Source: Pseudomonas vranovensis DSM 16006
GTDB lineage: Bacteria > Pseudomonadota > Gammaproteobacteria > Pseudomonadales > Pseudomonadaceae
Assembly (NCBI RefSeq): GCF_000425805.1
Contig: NZ_KE384457.1
Coordinates: forward strand, 124,001 to 188,000
Length of the DNA: 64,000 nucleotides
Direction of reading: 5' to 3'
Shown here: piece after piece, positions 41,244 through 49,799 of the stretch
How the letters are laid out: each line of letters opens with the position of its first letter
Numbering within the stretch: the stretch's first letter is position 1
Translations under genes and position numbers: made by a program
The notes under the pieces: generated by a model
The model's database searches: none
What the model was told of the DNA's origin: nothing
Seen by the model: the letters and a program-made list of their open reading frames with translations, nothing else

Positions 41244-41411
41244 GAAATACATGTAGTGCAGAGAAAATTAGCCTACGACGCGACCAAGGGTTAATGTGCG
41301 CGGCGTTCAAGCTTGATTAGACTGCACCCGAATTTTTTCATGGCGCCCCTGGCGACATGATCTAGCCCCGCTCGCCAATGTGGCGAACGGGCCTGTTCTG
41401 AAGGAGTACGC

Positions 41412-42806
41412 ATGGCTGTCTACAACTACGACGTAGTGGTGCTGGGTTCCGGCCCCGCAGGAGAAGGGGCGGCAATGAATGCTGCCAAAGCAGGACGCAA
41501 GGTGGCGATGGTCGATAGCCGTCGTCAGGTCGGCGGTAACTGCACCCACCTGGGCACCATCCCGTCCAAGGCCCTGCGTCACTCGGTCCGCCAGATCATG
41601 CAGTTCAACACCAACCCGATGTTCCGGGCCATTGGTGAGCCGCGCTGGTTCTCGTTCCCCGACGTGCTCAAGAGCGCCGAGAAAGTCATCTCCAAGCAGG
41701 TGGCCTCGCGCACCGGCTACTATGCCCGCAACCGCGTCGATGTGTTCTTCGGCACCGGCAGCTTCGCCGACGAGCAAACCATCGAAGTCGTCTGCGCCAA
41801 TGGCGTAGTGGAAAAGCTGGTGGCCAAGCACATCATCATCGCCACCGGTTCACGCCCGTATCGCCCGGCCGACATCGATTTCCACCACCCGCGGATCTAC
41901 GATAGCGACACCATCCTCAGCCTCGGCCACACTCCACGCAAACTGATTGTCTACGGCGCCGGGGTCATCGGCTGCGAATACGCCTCGATTTTCAGTGGCC
42001 TGGGTGTTCTGGTGGAGCTGGTCGACAACCGCAGCCAGTTGCTGAGCTTCCTCGACTCGGAAATTTCCCAGGCGTTGAGCTACCACTTCAGCAACAACAA
42101 CATCACGGTTCGCCACAACGAAGAGTACGAACGTGTCGAAGGCCTGGACAACGGTGTGATCCTGCACCTCAAGTCCGGCAAGAAGATCAAGGCCGACGCC
42201 TTGCTCTGGTGCAACGGTCGTACCGGCAACACCGACAAGTTGGGCCTGGAAAACATCGGTATCAAGGTCAACAGCCGTGGCCAGATCGAGGTCGACGAGA
42301 ACTATCGCACCCACGTGCCGAACATCTACGGTGCCGGTGACGTGATCGGCTGGCCAAGCCTGGCCAGTGCCGCCCACGACCAGGGCCGCTCGGCCGCTGG
42401 CAGCATCGTCGACAACGGTAGCTGGCGCTTCGTCAACGATGTACCGACCGGTATCTACACCATTCCGGAGATCAGCTCGATCGGCAAGAACGAGCAGGAG
42501 CTGACCCAGGCCAAGGTGCCTTACGAAGTAGGCAAGGCCTTCTTCAAGGGCATGGCGCGAGCGCAGATTGCCGGCGAGCCGCAAGGCATGCTGAAGATTC
42601 TGTTCCACCGCGAGACCCTGGAAATCCTCGGCGTGCATTGCTTTGGCTACCAGGCTTCGGAGATTGTCCACATCGGACAGGCGATCATGGATCAGCCGGG
42701 TGAGAGCAATACCCTGAAGTATTTCGTCAACACCACCTTCAACTACCCGACCATGGCCGAAGCCTATCGGGTGGCGGCCTACGACGGCCTCAACCGGCTT
42801 TTTTGA
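41412..42806 (+). CDS. sthA: Soluble pyridine nucleotide transhydrogenase
   Basis: FAD enzyme (464 aa) that balances NADPH and NADH in the cytoplasm. It belongs to the dihydrolipoamide dehydrogenase fold. The FAD loop is VVVLGSGPAGEGAAMNAAKA. The segment GGNCTHLGTIPSKALRH has only the first Cys of the redox pair, with Thr in the second position; loss of the disulfide is diagnostic for SthA. The second nucleotide loop is IVYGAGVIGCEYASIF and the dimer-interface end includes TTFNYPTMAEAYRVAA. Its own start has GAAGGAG upstream; a REP unit and about 170 nt separate it from apbE. Confidence 0.96.
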   Translation: MAVYNYDVVVLGSGPAGEGAAMNAAKAGRKVAMVDSRRQVGGNCTHLGTIPSKALRHSVRQIMQFNTNPMFRAIGEPRWFSFPDVLKSAEKVISKQVASRTGYYARNRVDVFFGTGSFADEQTIEVVCANGVVEKLVAKHIIIATGSRPYRPADIDFHHPRIYDSDTILSLGHTPRKLIVYGAGVIGCEYASIFSGLGVLVELVDNRSQLLSFLDSEISQALSYHFSNNNITVRHNEEYERVEGLDNGVILHLKSGKKIKADALLWCNGRTGNTDKLGLENIGIKVNSRGQIEVDENYRTHVPNIYGAGDVIGWPSLASAAHDQGRSAAGSIVDNGSWRFVNDVPTGIYTIPEISSIGKNEQELTQAKVPYEVGKAFFKGMARAQIAGEPQGMLKILFHRETLEILGVHCFGYQASEIVHIGQAIMDQPGESNTLKYFVNTTFNYPTMAEAYRVAAYDGLNRLF

Positions 42807-42848
42807 GCGGCTCCGGCCGGTGGCCTGAGCCGGCCGGGGAGACCGATT

Positions 42849-43571
42849 TCAGCGATTCTCGAGAGTGGCGCTGGCCAAACCGGGAAAGTCTGTAATCAGG
42901 CTGTCTACGCCGAAGTCGGCGAGCCTGCGCATCAGCGCCGGCTCGTTGACTGTCCACACCGACACGTGCAACCCCTGGCGCTGGGCCTTCATCAGGCGTT
43001 CCGGGGTGCACAGTGTCCAGTTCAATGCCAGCAGATTGCAGCCATAGTTCTGGGCGACCTTCAGTGGGTCGAGCCAGGCCCTTTCGGCTACCAGCCCCCG
43101 CGAGATATCCGGGGTCAGCTCCTGAGCAGCACCGAGGACTTCCCGTGAGCTGGAGGTAATGGTGATCTTGTCGAGCAAGCCGAACTGCAGGGCCATTTCA
43201 CGAATGGCCAGTACGGTGGTGACGGCGCGCGTGCGCGAGGCGCTCTTGACCTCAAGCTGCCAATGCTCGAAGTCGCACTTTTCAAACAACTCTTCAAGGC
43301 GCGGGATGGGGCAGGGCGATACCCATTCAGGGCAGCCTTTGCGGGCGTCGTAAGTCACAAGCTCCGCTGCCGTGTGCTCGACCACCTTGCCGTTACGGCC
43401 GGTGGTGCGCTTGAGGGTCGTGTCGTGAATCACCATCAGCTCGTTGTCGGCCGACAGGTGCAGGTCCAGTTCGCAGCGACGCACGCCGTGCCCAAGGCAC
43501 TGCTGGAAGCTGGTCAGGGTGTTTTCAGGGGCTTCGCCCTTGGCGCCGCGGTGGCCGTAAATCTGGGTCAC
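42849..43571 (-). CDS. Glycerophosphodiester phosphodiesterase, cytoplasmic
   Basis: UgpQ/GDPD-family TIM-barrel enzyme (240 aa) that splits deacylated phospholipids to glycerol-3-phosphate and an alcohol. The catalytic histidines are in YGHRGAKGEAPENTL (N-terminus) and VIHDTTLKRTTGRNG; the metal-binding ELDLHLSAD block lies between them. There is no signal peptide, so it acts in the cytoplasm. It is convergent with sthA and 27 nt downstream of a PilZ-domain gene in the same direction; the pairing is also seen in P. aeruginosa (PA2990-PA2989 order). Confidence 0.92.
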   Translation of the reverse strand: MTQIYGHRGAKGEAPENTLTSFQQCLGHGVRRCELDLHLSADNELMVIHDTTLKRTTGRNGKVVEHTAAELVTYDARKGCPEWVSPCPIPRLEELFEKCDFEHWQLEVKSASRTRAVTTVLAIREMALQFGLLDKITITSSSREVLGAAQELTPDISRGLVAERAWLDPLKVAQNYGCNLLALNWTLCTPERLMKAQRQGLHVSVWTVNEPALMRRLADFGVDSLITDFPGLASATLENR

Positions 43572-43598
43572 GTTTGTTCCTTCAAGAAAGAGTGAAAC

Positions 43599-44186
43599 TC
43601 AGGAAGCGCTCGGGTTGGTTTGTTCCAGCGCCTGGCGACGTTGTTGCGCCTGCCGTTGCAGGATGTAGCGGGCCAGCAACTGGCGTTGGGCGTCGGTCAT
43701 ATCGATGAACTCGCTGCCTATCTCGTGCCGGCCGTCGGCCTGTGGGTCGCAATGGGTGATCCTGGCGCGCAGCAGCAGTCCCAGGGCCTGGGGCATCAGT
43801 ACCATCTTCACGGCAATCCGGCTGCCAGCGGCAATGGGTTGGGCCTGGGTGAACTCGATACCGCCTTCCGACAACACGACAGGTTGCGGTGCATTGAGCT
43901 GGCCGAGCAGGGTCTGGGCAACCACGGCGCTGAGCAGGTCGATGCGTTTGTTCTGAGCCTTGAGGAACGCCGCCAGGGTACGATCCTTTTCGCTGAGCTG
44001 GCGCAGCAGGTGCTGGGATTCGAACTCGCTCAGGTGCAGTTCGCTGAGCAGGTTGAACAGTGGGGAATCATCTTGCAACAAGTCTGTCCCAAGGGCTTCA
44101 GCGCCACTCAGTGGGCTAATTTCCAGTGCGATCCGGTCCTCGATACGGTAGTATTCGCGGCGATCTTCTTCATCTAGTGTCGACAT
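43599..44186 (-). CDS. PilZ-domain protein with helical insertion
   Basis: A 195-residue protein. The N-terminal RREYYRIEDRIALEI provides an RxxxR c-di-GMP motif. About 90 residues of helix follow (FNLLSELHLSEFESQHLLRQ and so on). The partner motif region (VLSEGGIEF) comes only near residue 107. The second motif is degenerate compared with [DN]xSxxG (LSEGG), so c-di-GMP binding is plausible but not assured. The position corresponds to P. aeruginosa PA2989. It is probably transcribed with the downstream glycerophosphodiesterase gene and is divergent from lolC. Confidence 0.78.
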   Translation of the reverse strand: MSTLDEEDRREYYRIEDRIALEISPLSGAEALGTDLLQDDSPLFNLLSELHLSEFESQHLLRQLSEKDRTLAAFLKAQNKRIDLLSAVVAQTLLGQLNAPQPVVLSEGGIEFTQAQPIAAGSRIAVKMVLMPQALGLLLRARITHCDPQADGRHEIGSEFIDMTDAQRQLLARYILQRQAQQRRQALEQTNPSAS

Positions 44187-44280
44187 GGCGAACCCATGGT
44201 AGCGGCGGTGGTCTGAGTGTAAAGCTGCTATTCAAGCCCCGCCACAAGGACGTTCCTCTTTCACCCGAACAAGCCCCGAC

Positions 44281-45531
44281 ATGTTCAGACCTCTCTTCGT
44301 ATTCATTGGTACGCGCTACACCCGTGCCAAGCGTCGCAACCACTTCGTCTCGTTCATTTCCCTGACCTCGATGATCGGCCTCGCCCTGGGCGTGGTAGTG
44401 ATGATCGTGGTGTTGTCGGTGATGAATGGCTTCGATCATGAAATGCGCACCCGGGTGTTGGGCATGGTGCCCCATGCCACCCTGGAAACCGGCCAGCCGC
44501 TCAACAACTGGCCTGCCCTTGCCGATCAAGTAAAGCAGAACCCACGGGTGGTGGCTGTCGCGCCCTTTACCCAGATGCAAGGCTTGCTCACCCATGAGGG
44601 CAAGGTGCAGAAGGTGCTGCTCAATGGCATCGACCCTGCCCAGGAACGGCAGGTGTCGATCATCGACAACTTTATCCGCGAGGGTAAGCTCGATGACCTG
44701 GCCCCGGGCGACTTCGGCATCATGATCGGTGACAAGGCGGCGGCCAAGCTGGGCGTCGGCATCGGCGACAAGCTGACCTTCGTCGCACCCGAGGTCACCG
44801 TCACCCCGGCCGGCATGTTCCCGCGCATGAAACGCTTTACTGTGGTGGGCATCTTTCATGTGGGGGCCGGTGAAATCGACGGCTACCTGGGGCTGACCAA
44901 CCTTTCGGATCTTTCGCGCCTGCACCGCTGGAAGGCGGACCAGGTACAGGGCCTGCGCCTGAAGTTCGATGACCTGTTCCAGGCCCCGCGCGTTGCCTGG
45001 GATATCGCCCAGAAGCTGGGAGAGCAAGAGTTCTATGCCCGTGACTGGACCCGCACCCACGGCAACCTGTACCAGGCTATCCGCATGGAGAAGGCCATGA
45101 TCGGCCTGCTGTTGCTGCTGATCGTTGCCGTGGCGGCGTTCAACATCATTTCCACCCTGGTCATGGTGGTCAACGACAAGAAGGGCGACATCGCCATCCT
45201 GCGCACCCTTGGCTCGACCCCCGGGCAGATCATGGCGATCTTCATGGTCCAGGGTACGGTGATCGGCGTGGTCGGCACCCTGATCGGTGCGCTGGTCGGC
45301 ATCTTCGCCGCGCTCAATGTGAGCGCCGCGATTGCCGGCATCGAAACCCTGATCGGCCACAAGTTTCTCAATGCCGACGTCTATTTCATCGACTACCTGC
45401 CGTCCCAGGTCATGGCCGAGGATGTATGGATGGTGTGCGGTGCGGCATTGGTCCTGAGTTTCCTCGCCACCTTGTATCCGGCCTGGCGTGCGGCACGCAC
45501 CCAGCCTGCGGAGGCGCTACGTTATGAGTGA
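44281..45531 (+). CDS. lolC: Lipoprotein-releasing ABC transporter permease LolC
   Basis: Inner-membrane subunit (416 aa) of LolCDE, which extracts outer-membrane lipoproteins and hands them to LolA. Membrane helix near the N-terminus (FISLTSMIGLALGVVVMIVV), a large periplasmic domain, and three C-terminal helices of the FtsX type (MIGLLLLLIVAVAAFNIIS, then VVGTLIGALVGIFAALNV). The conserved N-terminus MFRPLFVFIGTRYTRAKRRN is nearly repeated in lolE. lolD overlaps its 3' end by 8 nt. Confidence 0.93.
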   Translation: MFRPLFVFIGTRYTRAKRRNHFVSFISLTSMIGLALGVVVMIVVLSVMNGFDHEMRTRVLGMVPHATLETGQPLNNWPALADQVKQNPRVVAVAPFTQMQGLLTHEGKVQKVLLNGIDPAQERQVSIIDNFIREGKLDDLAPGDFGIMIGDKAAAKLGVGIGDKLTFVAPEVTVTPAGMFPRMKRFTVVGIFHVGAGEIDGYLGLTNLSDLSRLHRWKADQVQGLRLKFDDLFQAPRVAWDIAQKLGEQEFYARDWTRTHGNLYQAIRMEKAMIGLLLLLIVAVAAFNIISTLVMVVNDKKGDIAILRTLGSTPGQIMAIFMVQGTVIGVVGTLIGALVGIFAALNVSAAIAGIETLIGHKFLNADVYFIDYLPSQVMAEDVWMVCGAALVLSFLATLYPAWRAARTQPAEALRYE

Positions 45532-46222
45532 GTTGGGCATGAGTGATAAAGCAGTGCTGAGTTGCCGCAACCTGGGCAAGTCCTACGAGGAAGGCCCGGA
45601 GTCGGTACAGGTGTTGTCCGGTTTGCAACTGGAGCTGCACCCCGGCGAGCGGGTTGCCATCGTTGGCAGTTCGGGCTCGGGTAAAAGTACCTTGCTCAAC
45701 CTGCTCGGCGGCCTCGATACGCCAACCCAGGGCAGCGTCTGGCTGGCCGGTGAAGAGCTGTCGGCACTTAATGAGCGTGCCCGTGGCTTATTGCGCAACC
45801 GCGCGCTGGGTTTCGTCTACCAGTTCCATCACCTGTTGCCGGAGTTCACCGCGCTCGAAAACGTGTGCATGCCACTGCTGATCGGGCGCACCGCCATTCC
45901 TGAGGCTCGTGAGCGTGCTGAAGCGCTGCTCAAGCGCGTGGGCCTGGGGCATCGCCTGACGCACAAGCCGGCCGAGCTGTCCGGTGGCGAGCGTCAGCGC
46001 GTGGCGATCGCCCGTGCGCTGGTGAACCGCCCAGGCCTGGTGATGCTCGATGAGCCCACCGGCAACCTCGACCATCACACCGCCCAGGGTATCCAGGACC
46101 TCATGCAGGAACTGAGCAGCGCCTCGCAAACGGCCTTCCTGGTCGTGACCCACGACCTCAACCTGGCGCGCCAGATGGACCGTGTGCTGCGCCTCGAAGA
46201 TGGGCACCTGGTGCCGATCTGA
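45524..46222 (+). CDS. lolD: Lipoprotein-releasing ABC transporter ATPase LolD
   Basis: Cytoplasmic ATPase (232 aa) of LolCDE. Walker A GSSGSGKSTLLNLLGGLD, signature LSGGERQRVAIARAL, Walker B PGLVMLDEPTGNLD and the H-loop VVTHDLNLA. The LolD-specific segment FVYQFHHLLPEFTALENVCM is present. The start ATG overlaps lolC and has GGAGG nine bases upstream; a second ATG five codons later is possible. Confidence 0.95.
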   Translation: MSELGMSDKAVLSCRNLGKSYEEGPESVQVLSGLQLELHPGERVAIVGSSGSGKSTLLNLLGGLDTPTQGSVWLAGEELSALNERARGLLRNRALGFVYQFHHLLPEFTALENVCMPLLIGRTAIPEARERAEALLKRVGLGHRLTHKPAELSGGERQRVAIARALVNRPGLVMLDEPTGNLDHHTAQGIQDLMQELSSASQTAFLVVTHDLNLARQMDRVLRLEDGHLVPI

Positions 46223-46294
46223 TCTGGGCGTGTTGAGTGCCCGCCACCTGCGGCGGGCACCTTGATTCTTTTCTTTACCTGGGTGCTTCCGTTC

Positions 46295-47539
46295 ATGTTC
46301 AGACCCTTGTCTATCTTCATCGGCGCGCGCTACACCCGCGCCAAGCGCCGCAACCATTTCATCTCGTTCATCTCCATGACCTCGATGATCGGCCTGTCCC
46401 TGGGTGTGCTGGCGATGATCGTGGTGTTGTCGGTGATGAACGGCTTCCAGCGTGAAATGAGCTCGCGGATCCTGGGCATGGTGCCTCATGCCAGCATTCT
46501 GGGAGTCCAGCCGCTGGATGACTGGCGGCCAGCAGCCGAGGCGGCGCTGAAGAACCCGCAAGTAATGGCTGCAGCACCGCTGACCGAAATGGAAGGCATG
46601 CTCTCGTACAAAGGGGCGATGCAGCCGATTCAGGTCAGCGGTATCGATCCGGCCGAAGAGGGCAAGGTTTCGATCGTCGGCCAGCACATCGTCCAGGGGC
46701 GTCTGCAGAACCTCGAACCAGGTGAGTACGGGGTGGTGATCGGTGAGATCACCGCCCGGCGCTTTCGCCTGAACGTCGGTGACAAGCTGACCCTGATCGT
46801 CCCGGAAGTGAGCAGCGCACCCGGCGGTATCACTCCGCGCATGCAACGCCTGAACGTGGTGGGTGTGTTCAAGGTGGGGGCCGAACTGGATGGCTCCATG
46901 GCCTACATCCACCTGGCCGATGCCGCGCAGATGCAGCGCTGGCAGCCGGGCCAGGTGCAGGGCGTGCGGATCAAGCTCAAGGACCTGTACAGCGCGCCGC
47001 AGGTATCCAGGGCCATTGCTGCCGGGCTGGGCGACCAATACCGCGCCGATGACTGGTCGCACACCCAGGGCAGCCTGTTCAGTGCCATGAAAATGGAAAA
47101 GACCATGATCGGCCTGTTGCTGCTGATGATCATCGCCGTGGCGGCGTTCAACATCATTGCCACGCTGATCATGGTGGTCAACGACAAGGGTGCGGACATC
47201 GCCATCCTGCGTACCATCGGCGCGACACCGGCGCAGATCATGGGCACCTTCATGGTCCAGGGGACCTTGATCGGTATTGTCGGCACCTTGATCGGTGGCG
47301 TGCTCGGGGTAATCGCCGCGCTCAATGTCAGTCAGATCGTCGGCTGGCTGGAGCGTGTCAGTGGCCAGCACATCTTCACCTCCGATGTGTACTTCATCAG
47401 CAGTCTGCCGTCGGAGCTGCAGTGGGGCGATGTGGCGTTGATCTGCAGCGCGGGGTTGGTAATGAGCTTCCTGGCGACGCTGTATCCGGCGTGGCGCGCA
47501 TCGCAGGTAGAGCCGGCGTACGCCTTGCGTTACGACTGA
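46295..47539 (+). CDS. lolE: Lipoprotein-releasing ABC transporter permease LolE
   Basis: Second permease (414 aa) of the LolCDE complex and a clear paralogue of lolC: N-terminus MFRPLSIFIGARYTRAKRRN, helix block SMTSMIGLSLGVLAMIVVLS and C-terminal MIGLLLLMIIAVAAFNIIAT. The periplasmic domain diverges from LolC. The ATG matching the LolC start was chosen instead of an in-frame codon 11 residues earlier. A REP pair begins six bases after the stop codon. Confidence 0.93.
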   Translation: MFRPLSIFIGARYTRAKRRNHFISFISMTSMIGLSLGVLAMIVVLSVMNGFQREMSSRILGMVPHASILGVQPLDDWRPAAEAALKNPQVMAAAPLTEMEGMLSYKGAMQPIQVSGIDPAEEGKVSIVGQHIVQGRLQNLEPGEYGVVIGEITARRFRLNVGDKLTLIVPEVSSAPGGITPRMQRLNVVGVFKVGAELDGSMAYIHLADAAQMQRWQPGQVQGVRIKLKDLYSAPQVSRAIAAGLGDQYRADDWSHTQGSLFSAMKMEKTMIGLLLLMIIAVAAFNIIATLIMVVNDKGADIAILRTIGATPAQIMGTFMVQGTLIGIVGTLIGGVLGVIAALNVSQIVGWLERVSGQHIFTSDVYFISSLPSELQWGDVALICSAGLVMSFLATLYPAWRASQVEPAYALRYD

Positions 47540-47544
47540 TACCT

Positions 47545-47608
47545 GTAGGAGCCGGGCTTGCCCGCGATGCGATCGTTTGGTCGCATCGCGGGGCAAGCTC
47601 GCTCCTAC
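47545..47608. repeat. REP element, inverted pair in outward arrangement, overlapping a stop codon
   Basis: GTAGGAGCCGGGCTTGCCCG then a central GCGATCGTTTGGTCGC then GGGGCAAGCTCGCTCCTAC. Here the GTAGGAG ends point outward, opposite to the copies at 26476 and 57365 where they face inward. The rightmost CTAC includes the stop codon (TAG on the minus strand, 47605-47607) of the sensor kinase gene. Confidence 0.88.
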
Positions 47609-48963
47609 CCGGCCATTGGCAATTCAATCACAAACCGCGTCCACCCACCGTTTGATTCCCCCCGAATCGCTCCACCATGGGCCTGCACGATCGATCGGGT
47701 AATCGCCAGCCCCAGTCCCGCATGCTCGCTGCTGCCTTCCCGTCGCGCCGGATCGGCCCGATAAAACCGGTCAAACAAGCGCGGCAACAGTGCCGGGTCA
47801 ATCGGCTCGCCAGTGTTGGCCACCAGCAGGCGCACTTGCTTGCTTTCCACCTCGATGCTGACGCGGATCTCACCGGTAGCGGGCGTGAAGCGCAAGGCAT
47901 TGTCCAGCAGATTCGACAGGGCCCGGCGCAGCATATTCTGGTCGCCTTCAAGGCTCGCTCTACCCACCCGGGTCAGTGTCACGCCAGCATCTTCGGCCAG
48001 GGGCGCGTAGTACTCGATGAGTGCGTCTGCTTCCGCTGCCAGGTCCAGCCGTTGGCGGCTGGGCATCAACAAGCCATGGTCGGCCTTGGCCAGGTAGAGC
48101 ATGTCGTTGACCAGCTGTGCCATCCACTGCAGCTCCTCAAGGTTGCTGTGCAGGGCTTCACGGTACTCGTCCAGGTCGCGGGGGCGGGTGAGGGTGACCT
48201 GGGTGTGGGTCAACAGGTTGGACAGCGGGGTGCGCAGTTCATGGGCAATGTCGGCGGAGAACGCCGACAGACGCTGGAAGGCGTTGTCCAGGCGTTCGAG
48301 CATGGCGTTGACGGTTTGCGCCAGCTCCTCCAGTTCGAGCGGCATCTGCCCCTCGGGCAGCCGGGTGGTCAGCGAGCGCGCCGATACCTTGGAGGCCACT
48401 TCGCCCATTTGCCGCAGCGGACGCAAGCCACTGCGCGCCGCCCAGGCGCCGAGCAGTGCCGTGGCCAGGGCCGAGAGACCGACCGTCAGCCAGATCAACT
48501 GCTGCATGCGCTGAAGAAAGTGCTGGTGGTGAGTGATGTCCAGAAACAGCGTGAGTTGGGCGGACGCTGGATCGCCGCTGTCGAGGTTAACGCACAAGCT
48601 TCGGTAATCGCTGCTGGTGCTGTGCAGGGTGCTCAGGCCCGGCATCCGGGGTGAGTCCGGCAGGCCTGCCTGGCTGTCGAACAGGACCTGGCCATCCGTG
48701 CCGCGAATACGCACCGCCAGGTCCGCCTGATGGCTCAGCTCCGATTGCAGGTCGCCCAGGCGCGGGGCAAGGCTGGCGGCATCGTGAACACCATCGAGCA
48801 TCTGGCGCAGCACCGACAGCCGGCTGTTCAGCAGTTGCTGGTCGAGCTCGATGAAATGGATTTCACTGGCGCGACTGAACAGCACGCCAGCGGTGAGTGA
48901 CACCGCTGCCGTACACGCAGCGAACAGCAGCGCCAGGCGACTGCCCAGGGACAATCGACGCAT
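47605..48963 (-). CDS. Heavy-metal-type sensor histidine kinase (CopS/CusS-like)
   Basis: A 452-residue membrane kinase. Two membrane segments (about residues 10-30 and 156-178) enclose a periplasmic sensor of about 125 residues that includes a HHQH cluster (LDITHHQHFLQRM) near the second helix. HAMP follows, then the phosphoacceptor His241 (FSADIAHELRTPLSNLL) and HATPase motifs LLDNALRFTPATGEI and HAGLGLAITRSIV. It overlaps the response regulator gene by one base. Divergence from a copper-binding cupredoxin gene suggests copper as signal. The stop codon lies in a REP element, so the last residues may be recent. Confidence 0.88.
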   Translation of the reverse strand: MRRLSLGSRLALLFAACTAAVSLTAGVLFSRASEIHFIELDQQLLNSRLSVLRQMLDGVHDAASLAPRLGDLQSELSHQADLAVRIRGTDGQVLFDSQAGLPDSPRMPGLSTLHSTSSDYRSLCVNLDSGDPASAQLTLFLDITHHQHFLQRMQQLIWLTVGLSALATALLGAWAARSGLRPLRQMGEVASKVSARSLTTRLPEGQMPLELEELAQTVNAMLERLDNAFQRLSAFSADIAHELRTPLSNLLTHTQVTLTRPRDLDEYREALHSNLEELQWMAQLVNDMLYLAKADHGLLMPSRQRLDLAAEADALIEYYAPLAEDAGVTLTRVGRASLEGDQNMLRRALSNLLDNALRFTPATGEIRVSIEVESKQVRLLVANTGEPIDPALLPRLFDRFYRADPARREGSSEHAGLGLAITRSIVQAHGGAIRGESNGGWTRFVIELPMAG

Positions 48964-49643
48964 CAGGCCGCCCGCTCTTCAAGTACATAGCCCATGCCGC
49001 GCACAGTATGGATCAGCTTGTGTTCGTGGTTGTCGTCGATTTTCAGGCGCAAGCGGCGGATGGCCACTTCGATGACGTTGGTGTCGCTGTCAAAGTTCAT
49101 GTCCCAGACCTGCGAGGCGATCAGTGACTTTGGCAGCACTTCGCCCTGGCGTCGCAACAGCAGTTCGAGCAGGGCGAATTCCTTGGCGGTCAGGTCGATG
49201 CGTTGACCGGCACGTTCCACCCTGCGGCGAATCAGATCCAGGCGCAGGTCGCCCAGGCCCAAGCTGGTTTCCTGGGTCGGGTTGCTGCCGCGGCGCAGCA
49301 GGCTGCGTACCCGTGCCAACAGCTCGGAGAACGCAAAGGGTTTGACCAGATAGTCGTCAGCGCCCAGCTCCAGGCCGTGTACGCGGTCTTCCACGGCATC
49401 GCGAGCGGTGAGAAACAGCACCGGAATCTCCAGGCCGGCGGCGCGTACGGCCTGCAGGATCTGCCAGCCATCGCGGCCGGGCAGCATCACATCGAGGATC
49501 AGCAGATCGTAGTCGCCCGTCAGGGCCAGGTGCTGGCCGGTGTTGCCGTCGGCGGCAAGTTCGGTAGCAAAGCCTGCTTCACTGAGGCCCTGGCAAAGGT
49601 ACTGGCCGGTTTTGGTCTGGTCTTCGACGATCAGCAGTTTCAT
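48963..49643 (-). CDS. OmpR-family response regulator (CopR/CusR-like)
   Basis: A 226-residue regulator with receiver phosphoacceptor Asp51 (YDLLILDVMLPGRDGW), Lys in DDYLVKPFAFSELLARV, and a C-terminal winged helix (DLTAKEFALLELLLRRQGEV, TNVIEVAIRRLRLKID, IHTVRGMGYVLE). The sequence KEFALLELLLRRQGEVLPKS is typical of the heavy-metal branch (CopR, CusR, IrlR, CzcR). Coupled with the sensor gene. It probably binds the operator in the intergenic region towards the cupredoxin gene. Confidence 0.9.
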   Translation of the reverse strand: MKLLIVEDQTKTGQYLCQGLSEAGFATELAADGNTGQHLALTGDYDLLILDVMLPGRDGWQILQAVRAAGLEIPVLFLTARDAVEDRVHGLELGADDYLVKPFAFSELLARVRSLLRRGSNPTQETSLGLGDLRLDLIRRRVERAGQRIDLTAKEFALLELLLRRQGEVLPKSLIASQVWDMNFDSDTNVIEVAIRRLRLKIDDNHEHKLIHTVRGMGYVLEERAA

Positions 49644-49707
49644 CAGGTGGCTCTTGGACGTGGGTTGCCGGGTGGTTATACCGCGCCGGGCGCTGTGGAT
49701 GGCCAAG

Positions 49708-49734
49708 CTGACAAAGTTGTAATCTTTTTGTCAG
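49708..49734. promoter_or_regulatory. Candidate CopR/CusR-type operator
   Basis: TGACAAAGTTGTAA (49709-49722) matches the CusR-type box TGACAA-N2-TTGTCA with one change. A third half-site TTGTCA follows 11 bases further (49728-49733). Together, CTGACAAA and TTTGTCAG also make an outer inverted repeat. The site lies between the divergent regulator and cupredoxin genes. Confidence 0.55.
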
Positions 49735-49799
49735 GTAGCTGCCAGCGCCGGTTTTCTACAGTGAAGCCTGATTCGTCGCAACCCTGGAGTGAGCCTTTG

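Noticed and set aside
42813..42837. CCGGCCGG repeats after sthA as a terminator
   Set aside because: A hairpin can form but there is no T run on either side, so intrinsic termination is not supported.
49203..49799. Extension of the cupredoxin gene leftward through the regulator gene
   Set aside because: The in-frame extension runs antisense to the response regulator and lacks a signal peptide; the ATG at 49800 has GGAG upstream and a perfect signal sequence.
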